Under the pieces are notes generated by a model. It worked only from the letters and a program-made list of their open reading frames with translations. It searched no databases and was not told the DNA's origin. The position numbers and the translations under genes were made by a program. From the NCBI RefSeq assembly GCF_000835495.1, contig NW_015622541.1:1674001-1738000 (forward strand): 64,000 bases of DNA, read 5' to 3'. Of this stretch, positions 57,057-64,000 are shown piece by piece (the stretch's first letter is position 1; each line of letters opens with the position of its first letter). The stretch is from Cladophialophora immunda (lineage: Eukaryota > Ascomycota > Eurotiomycetes > Chaetothyriales > Herpotrichiellaceae).

Positions 57057-59560
57057 ATGGGTTACTCTGATCTCGATTGGAAGGCTGTCAACACCATCCG
57101 ACTGCTTGCGGTATGGCTCTCTGCCCCTCCATGTCCATTTGCAAATCTCCTGACTGCTCTTCATTCAGGTCGATGCCACTCTCAAGGCTAACAGCGGTCA
57201 CCCTGGCGCCCCCATGGGTAGGTGATTCTAAGTGACTGATACAAGAACCATTTCTGACGACTTTTTCTCCCAGGCATGGCCCCGGTGGCCCACGTTCTTT
57301 TCAACAAGTTCATGACCTTCAACCCCAAAAACCCCAACTATATCAACCGCGACCGATTTGTCCTATCGTGAGTATGACCATAGCCAATGCATTACATCAA
57401 GGAAGAAGAGATTGCATACATGGTGAAGAGCAGGTCCGGAAATGCCCGCGTGAGGTTGCCAATGAGTTGCCTGCCCCGTGTGAAAGCCTTCTCTTCCGGC
57501 ACAAAATCATGAGATAATGGTTCCGTTGCTGACCCTGTCCAGGAATGGACATGGTTGTATGCTCCAATATGCTCTCCTCCACCTTTTCGGCTACGCCGTC
57601 TCAATGGACGACCTGAAACACTTCCGAGTTTGTCGTCCTGTTCGGGTTTCGTGTTGACGAGAGCTGACAAAGAGTAGCAAGTTGACAGCATCACTCCCGG
57701 TCATCCTGAAGCTCATGACACTCCCGGCATTGAAGTGACCACTGGTCCTCTGGGTCAGGGCTTTAGCAATGCTGTTGGCCTGGCGATTGCTCAAGCTCAC
57801 ACCGGCGCTGTCTTCAACAAGCCTGGCTATGACCTCATCAACAACTATACCTACTGCTTTTTCGGTGATGGCTGCGCTATGGAAGGTGTTGCAAGCGAAG
57901 CTGCTTCCGTTGCCGGCCATCTGCAGCTGGGCAATCTCATCTGCATCTATGATGACAACCATATCTCCATTGGTAAGAAACTCGCGCAATGCACTGCGAA
58001 AAATGCCGCCGCTGACAAAGGGTAGATGGTGACACAAAGGTTGCTTTCACCGAGGACGTTGTCAAGCGATTCGAAGCCTACGGCTGGCATGTTCAGCATG
58101 TCAAGGACGGCGATCACGACCTTGAAGGTATCGAAGCTGCGATTAAGAAGGCCAAGGAGGTGAAAGACAAGCCTTCCATGATCAAGCTGACTACCACCAT
58201 CGGTTTTGGCTCCAAGCTGCAGGGCACAGGTGGCGTGCACGGCAACCCCCTCAAGGCCGATGACGCTGCGCAGGTCAAGCAGAAGTTTGGCTTCAATCCT
58301 GAAGAGTCCTTCGTGGTCCCTCAAGAAGTGTATGACTTGTACCACAAACACGCTTCCGAAGGCGCCGCCGCCGAGCAGGCTTGGAATGACCTGTTCAAGA
58401 AGTATGGGAGCGAGTTCCCAGAGCTGGCCAAAGACTTTTCCCGTCGTCTCTCACGCAAGCTCCCCGAAGGATGGGAAAAGACCCTGCCGGTGTGGAAGCC
58501 GACAGATGCTGCGGTTGCCACCCGCAAGACATCTGAGAAGGTCCTGGAGTGCATCCACGAAGCCGTCCCGGAACTGTTGTCAGGCTCTGCAGATCTGACT
58601 GGAAGCAACAACACCCGATGGAAGAACGCGGTCGACTTCCAGCCTCCAAGCCTGGGCATTGGCGACTGGACCGGACGCTACCTGAGATACGGCGTTCGAG
58701 AGCACGCTATGGCTGCCATCATGAATGGTATTTCTGCGTATGGCACGCTTATTCCGGCTGGTGGTACTTTCTTGAACTTTGTGTCATATGCTGCTGGGGC
58801 TGTCCGTCTGTCGTCTCTCTCGCACCAGCGAGTTATCTATGTTGCCACTCACGACTCCATCGGTCTCGGCGAAGACGGCCCTACTCATCAACCGATCGAG
58901 ACTTTGGTCCATTTCCGAGCTCTTCCCAATATGATGGTGTGGAGGCCTGCTGATGGCAACGAGACGTCTGCCGCATACTACATGGCTCTTACTTCGACAT
59001 CTACCCCCTCCATCCTGGCTTTGACCCGACAGAACCTGCCCCAGTTGGAGAACTCGACAATCGAGAACGCGATCAAGGGCGGTTACGTTGCCGTTGAGGC
59101 CCAGAATGCCGACATCACCCTCGTTTCCACTGGCTCGGAGGTGGGCCTCTGTGTCGATACGATCAAGGTCTTGAAGGATCAGCATGGACTCACTGCCCGT
59201 GTTGTGTCGATGCCGTGCACAGAAGTCTTTGACGCTCAGCCCAAGGATTACCAGCTCAAGGTGATTCCTGACGGCATCCCGGCCCTGTCTGTGGAAGTCA
59301 TGTCCACCCTCGGATGGGAGAAATACTCGCATGAGCAATTTGGTCTTAACCGATTCGGCGCTTCCGGCCCATACAAGGAGGTGTATAAGGTTAGTAGTCC
59401 CCATTGGTTTTCACTCTTCTGCTGCGGCGGCTGACATCTCTGGTAGAAATTCGAGTTCACGCCTGAGGGCATTGCTAAACGTGCCGTTGCCACGGTTGAG
59501 TTCTACAAGGGCTTGAAGCCTCGATCACCAATCAACCGTGCTTTCCAACAACTTATCTAG
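57057..59560 (+). CDS. TKL1: transketolase (with an apparent 1-base deletion in exon 3)
   Basis: Transketolase uses thiamine diphosphate to move two-carbon units between sugar phosphates in the non-oxidative pentose phosphate pathway. Seven exons are read: 57057-57110, 57169-57217, 57275-57367, 57543-57627, 57678-57972, 58026-59389 and 59447-59560. The expected length is about 684 aa. Motifs: HPGAPMG, the ThDP-binding GDGCAMEG starting near residue 157 and the NHISIDGDT loop; then the [21 protein letters not shown] and [10 protein letters not shown] segments. The exon 3 frame is broken: codons for MAPVAHVL read in one frame and NKFMTFNPK in another, because one T seems missing around 57299-57303. 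As given, translation would stop soon after. An assembly or sequencing error is likely, since everything else is intact. Confidence 0.9.
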
Positions 59561-60755
59561 ACACCCTGCGTGGGCAAAGTTGTCGCAAGGAAGTGGTTTG
59601 AGTCTCCCGGATCGGACGAGGGCACTTAACAATCTGGTCTAGGCTAGGGTCGACCGGTTATGCCACCCAAGCCAGCAGGATGGCCATGTGTATGATGATC
59701 CAATGCATAAATTTGATGCGGCCTAGATAGATTCATTCACACGGGGAAGACAATACAAGATGCATACTGCAAAATGTCCGAGACGAAGGTTCGCCAACAC
59801 TCTCGTTGGCGGCAAGTTGGTTGGATTAGACTCGCACGATTCCTGCAGATTTGACACCTTGAACCCGCGTACCTGACAGCCCAGTCACGAGACGGCTGAG
59901 GTCAGGAAACAATATCATTTGTGAATCGAGGATGAGCCCGTGTGATGGCGTATCAATGGCGCCCTTCCTCTGCCCTCCCTGATCCGTCATTGATTTGCTC
60001 CCAATCCCTTGTCCCAATGGCAGCCTGTGGTATTAGTAGCTGGACTGATGTATGTAATATGGGGGCAACGGCCCTGGTGGCCCCGGCTAGAGGTGCCTTG
60101 CGTCTGCTGATCGGCACCCTCTCTTGTCCGCCTGTTCGTCCCTCTCCCCTGGCCGAGCATGTTGGAGCAACTCTACGCGCTGGTGGCGCTGATGGTGCTG
60201 ATCCGGCGAGGTCAACTTCACCTTGAACCATTGGCTTGGCCTCCACCCTGAGCGGCGTTTTCCACAACTCTTGATGCTCTCTCAAACCACGGATTGACCG
60301 ATTTCCCCCTCCAGCCAAGGGCTCCTGGGGTGGAAAGGAAGGGAGTAGATGCGGTCCCTGGTCCAGCAAACCACTACCTGCTGCTTCTGTCGGTCTAGAG
60401 AACTATTAATTTCCACTCGCATGCGTCCCAGTGATTTCCGTTTGGAAGGGTTATTCTTCCTCGTTACGGCCAACAACGGGGGCACCATTATCTTCCCACG
60501 TCTCAGAGCCTCAGTTTTCGAGACTTTTCCCTCCCGAGTTCTTTGACGTCTGTTGTCTCCGCTGTCGGCATGTGCACCTCTCGACCTCGTCCAGGGCCCC
60601 GCAGTTCGCATTTCTCTTTCTGCGCCTTTCCCTTTTCTGGAGTTGCTTGATGCCACCCATAGCTACCCAGCAGCCAGCGAGACTTCGAACCGTACCCGAC
60701 GCCTTCCCTTCTTTTCTACTTGGAACAACTTACCTATTTCCGCGCGTATCCAAAC
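59561..60755. other. intergenic between transketolase and SDR genes
   Basis: No gene recognised. Open frames of 60-166 codons overlap on both strands without family motifs. Confidence 0.5.
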
Positions 60756-61796
60756 ATGGCTCCCTCCACGTGGGTCGTGATTGGAGCTTCCAGGGGCATA
60801 GGTCTCGAGCTCGTCCGTCAATTGCTCGATCAGGGAAACCAGGTCATCGCAGCCGTCCGCAGCCCGGAGACGGCAAACCACATCTGGCAGTTGGCTGCGA
60901 AACAAACCAGACCCGCAGCCTGTCTCATTGAGCAGTGCGACGTCACTGACGAGTCGAGCATTCTTGTGCGTGACGGCCGGACTACTTGAAAACCACTCCA
61001 AGGTGATTTGGTCCACTGATGCTGATGCAGTCAATAGGCATTTGTGAGTGCAATGGGGAGGCTGGTTGCCAAGGGCATGCGGCTCGACAATATTGTCCTG
61101 AATGCTGGAATGCTGAAATATCCCAATGTACGATGAAATTCGTGCTTATCTGCACAGAAAGACTAATGACACACTCAGAGGGCGACCGAGATGTAACGAT
61201 TCCAGAACCACTCCGAAGGTATATCGCCTTTGGACAACGTACTGATTGATAGCGGCACGCAGATCTTTTTCCGACTTCGCACTGCATCTACATACGAACA
61301 CCATTGGGCCTATCATCATTGCACAGAAACTGCTTAATCTGAGCAGCGTAGCACCTCCGTCTAAGGTGATATTCATTTCCTCCGACTCCGGATCCACAGC
61401 ACGGTTTAGGGATCATGAAGACGGATTCGGCGCCTATTCGGCCAGCAAGGCTGCATTGAATCAGATGCTCAGGCATATGGCCGCAGAGCTCAAGAGAAAA
61501 GGGGGAAAGTACGAGGACGTCTGCGTCTTGGCTATCCATCCCGGTGAAGTTCAGACGTGAGCTAAGACCACAGATTGACGTCTGTTGACGAGGTGGAGCT
61601 GAGAGCTGACATGGTAGCCAGGGACATGGCGAACATCGACGTGGACTGGGAGGTGGAAGGAATCATCACGCCCGAAGAAAGTGTGACAAAAATGCTAAAG
61701 GTGATTGGAGAGAAGGGCAAAGATGACAGTGGCACCTTCTGGTGCTGGGATGGAAGAGTGAAGCTACAACCTTGCAGATATATGAAGTCTTATTGA
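60756..61796 (+). CDS. short-chain dehydrogenase/reductase (SDR)
   Basis: A classical-type SDR of 260 aa, NAD(P)-dependent, substrate unknown. Five exons are read: 60756-60965, 61038-61127, 61179-61192 (a 14-base microexon), 61263-61556 and 61622-61796. The cofactor loop reads VIGASRGIGLELV near the N-terminus; then NAGMLKYP after the second exon; the catalytic YSASK is in exon 4 (GFGAYSASKAALNQ); HPGEVQTDMA marks the usual post-catalytic loop. The microexon supplies RATE and joins to ISFSDFALHLHTNTIGP. All junctions are GT-AG and keep the frame. The C-terminal residues after the Trp-rich FWCWDGR are less certain. Family call secure. Confidence 0.85.
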
Positions 61797-62877
61797 GCTA
61801 ACCATGTCGATAGGAGCATCCCTGGTGAAATGTGAAAGTCCTTGTCCAACGAGGCGATTGAAGAACAGAGGGCGGGTTGATACTCCGTCTGGAGTGCAGG
61901 TCTGGCACACGCACGGAAACAGATGCAGGGAGCATGCCATTCCCACCTGTGGTCAGGGGAGACAGATGACACGGGTCATAGTACGGCGCATCGAGGTGGT
62001 GTTGCGTGGTGCACCCGCCCATATGTATCGGTACCACCTTCTGCAACACGACCGAGGAAGCAGATCCAGTAGATTCAACCAGGTTTCCTGTAGTGTATGG
62101 AAGTTTCCAGCGCACATCAAGCATAGCGGAATGGGTAGCTGCGTTCTGAGCAGCAAGGCTGAAGGCTGACCGAACATGGCCACCGCCACGCTGTTTACAA
62201 AGAAACTGCGATCGCAGGCACAAAGGCAGCGCAGGGAAGAATTCGTTCGGCGGGAGTGGCACTTACCGCAACAGGCATAGCGTGGCCGCCGCCGAACTTT
62301 TTGATTGCCTGACTTTTTGGTCTGATTTTCGACCGCTTCCCTCGACCACCACCACCAACTTTTCCCCTACAAACCTTCCACATCAGCCTTTTCCCTCCTG
62401 CGTCGTCTGCTCTTGTCGCAGTCGATTGCTATTCTCCCCCTCTCCCCCATAAAATACTCGTGAATCAACCAAAAAAAAGTGAAAACCCCCCCTCAAAAAC
62501 CCAGAGTCGTGCGGTAAGTCATCCCGAGTCCCTTGCCTGCGCAACCCTTTTTTTCACCTGCACGGTCCGATCCTCAGAGGTCAAGGTGAACAACGTCTGA
62601 CCAGCATCACAGTGCTCGACTTTAAACCACATATCCCTTACCAAGGCATCATCAAGGCATCGGCTCCATTGCTCAAGACAAGTTTCAACTCCCCTCGTTC
62701 TTGTTACCTTGTCAATCAATCCAGGAAAAGTCAAACAAAAAAGTGAGCCCTCTCTTTGCCCCCCCTTGTCGCTGGGCCGAACAACCTCCCAGTCCGCAGT
62801 CCGCAGTCCGCAGCCCGCAATCTTGCTACCCGCGCTGCCTTCATCCACACACATTCTGACAGTGCTTCGCAGCGAAA
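61797..62877. promoter_or_regulatory. PAB1 promoter and A-rich spliced leader
   Basis: The right half is the likely PAB1 leader. It has a GTAAGT donor at 62514, an acceptor ending at 62724, a second donor GTGAGC at 62743 and an acceptor ending at 62872, five bases before the ATG. The small non-coding exon between (62725-62742) is 13/18 A, and the leader before the first donor has A8, A4 and A5 runs (near 62471-62500). PABP messages are known to be autoregulated through A-rich leaders. Confidence 0.5.
62791..62818. repeat. AGYCCGC heptamer repeat, four units
   Basis: AGTCCGC three times then AGCCCGC, inside the predicted second leader intron of PAB1. It is the same unit as upstream of transketolase. 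Confidence 0.8.
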
Positions 62878-64000
62878 ATGTCTGCTACAGACGTCTCTAA
62901 TGCGACTCCGGCCGCTGGCCAGAATGGCAGCCCCGATGCCCCTTCCCAAAACGGCGCTCCTGCCATCGACACCAATGTGGCGCCGTCTGGTGCTACCGGT
63001 GACGATGTCGCTACACCCTATTCTGCGACCCCGAACACTGCGCAACACTCTGCCTCTCTCTATGTCGGCGAGCTTGATCCCTCCGTCACCGAAGCGATGC
63101 TCTTCGAGTTGTTTTCCTCCATCGGCCAGGTCGCTTCGATCCGTGTCTGCCGTGACGCCGTCACCCGCCGCTCGCTTGGGTATGCCTACGTCAACTACAA
63201 CAACACCGCTGACGGTGAGAGAGCACTGGAAGATTTGAACTACACGAGCATCAAGGGCCGCCCATGCCGTATCATGTGGTCCCAGCGCGATCCTGCCCTC
63301 CGCAAGACTGGACAAGGTAATGTCTTCATCAAGAACTTGGATGCGGCGATCGATAACAAAGCGCTCCATGACACCTTCACCCAATTCGGCAATATCCTCA
63401 GCTGCAAGGTCGCCCAAGATGAGCTCGGAAATTCAAAGGGATACGGTTTCGTCCACTACGAGACCGCCGAGGCTGCCAACCAGGCGATCAAGTCTGTCAA
63501 TGGAATGTTGTTGAACGACAAGAAAGTCTTTGTTGGTCATCACATCGCGAAACGAGATCGCCAGAGCAAGTTTGAGGAGATGAAGGCCAACTTCACCAAT
63601 GTCTACATCAAAAACATCGACGAGTCGGTCACTGACGACGAATTCACCAAGTTGTTTGAGCCTTACGGCGCTGTTGTCTCTGCCACCATCACTCGCGACG
63701 AAACTGGCAAGAGCCGTGGCTTTGGATTTGTCAATTTTACCAGTCACGAATCCGCTGCCAGAGCCGTTGATGAACTCAATGACAGGGAATTTCATGGCAA
63801 GAATTTGTATGTTGGGCGCGCTCAAAAGAAACACGAACGGGAAGAGGAGCTCCGCAAGCAGTATGAAGCTGCACGCATGGAGAAAGCCTCAAAATATCAA
63901 GGTGTCAATCTGTATGTCAAGAACTTGACCGATGATGTGGACGACGATAAGCTTCGTGATCTATTCAGCGGTTATGGAACCATCACATCGGCCAAGGTCA
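62878..64000 (+). CDS. PAB1: poly(A)-binding protein Pab1 (5' part, cut by window edge)
   Basis: Pab1 coats mRNA poly(A) tails and promotes translation and controlled deadenylation. The frame is open from the ATG at 62878 to the window end, 374 codons without a stop. After a Ser/Ala/Gly-rich head of about 55 residues, four RRMs begin. Visible RNP motifs: RRM1 SLYVGELD and GYAYVNY; RRM2 NVFIKNLD and GYGFVHY; RRM3 NVYIKNID and GFGFVNF; RRM4 starts at [11 protein letters not shown]. The rest of RRM4, the linker and the MLLE domain lie beyond the window. No coding intron is seen in this part. Confidence 0.96.
   Translation, partial: MSATDVSNATPAAGQNGSPDAPSQNGAPAIDTNVAPSGATGDDVATPYSATPNTAQHSASLYVGELDPSVTEAMLFELFSSIGQVASIRVCRDAVTRRSLGYAYVNYNNTADGERALEDLNYTSIKGRPCRIMWSQRDPALRKTGQGNVFIKNLDAAIDNKALHDTFTQFGNILSCKVAQDELGNSKGYGFVHYETAEAANQAIKSVNGMLLNDKKVFVGHHIAKRDRQSKFEEMKANFTNVYIKNIDESVTDDEFTKLFEPYGAVVSATITRDETGKSRGFGFVNFTSHESAARAVDELNDREFHGKNLYVGRAQKKHEREEELRKQYEAARMEKASKYQGVNLYVKNLTDDVDDDKLRDLFSGYGTITSAKV

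Overview
The window is nuclear DNA of a filamentous ascomycete (Pezizomycotina). Its genes are interrupted by short GT-AG introns, mostly 42-70 bp, often with CTAAC/CTGAC-like branch points, and the proteins are fungal: a kapC-type bZIP factor, the DASH subunit Dad4, a GRIP golgin, a GT2 glycosyltransferase, Mil1/DUF726 and an S10 carboxypeptidase. A Eurotiomycete-like fungus, possibly a black-yeast relative, fits best, but the class is inferred from protein flavour only. I saw no bacterial operons, CRISPR arrays, intact transposons or convincing tRNA genes.

Layout. 0.7-6.3 kb: GID8 (+), then ESA1 (-) and PWP1 (-). 6.6-14.2 kb: CMC2, a DUF726 protein and a GT2 glycosyltransferase, all (+). 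14.8-23.2 kb: five (-) genes, namely a GRIP golgin, IES6, a sulfotransferase-like P-loop protein and an NmrA-type reductase, followed by a decayed STAND N-terminal remnant at 24.1-24.3 kb (also -). 25.4-30.4 kb: a Cys/His-rich exon-repeat gene, DAD4 and ARP5, all (+). 30.4-51.7 kb: a very gene-poor block whose only confident gene is the kapC-like bZIP gene (43.1-45.1 kb, -). 51.7-64 kb: an S10 serine carboxypeptidase (-), then RPB3, transketolase, an SDR and the start of PAB1 (all +, PAB1 cut by the window edge).

Most genes are housekeeping: chromatin and transcription (Esa1, Ies6, Arp5, Rpb3), ribosome biogenesis (Pwp1), kinetochore (Dad4), ubiquitin ligase (Gid8), mitochondrial assembly (Cmc2), Golgi traffic (golgin, Mil1-like), carbon metabolism (transketolase) and mRNA handling (Pab1). 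Ies6 and Arp5, which form one physical module of the INO80 remodeller, lie within 8 kb of each other.

The most unusual items are the exon-repeat Cys/His gene, whose four introns all split the same His codon of a repeated Cys-x2-His-x-Cys motif; the isolated bZIP gene with a predicted 1.13-kb intron; an apparent one-base deletion in transketolase exon 3; the STAND remnant; and start exons of only 3-9 coding bases in three genes. Exon borders were placed by reading splice sites and protein continuity by eye. Spliced genes are given as start-to-stop spans, with exons in the evidence.
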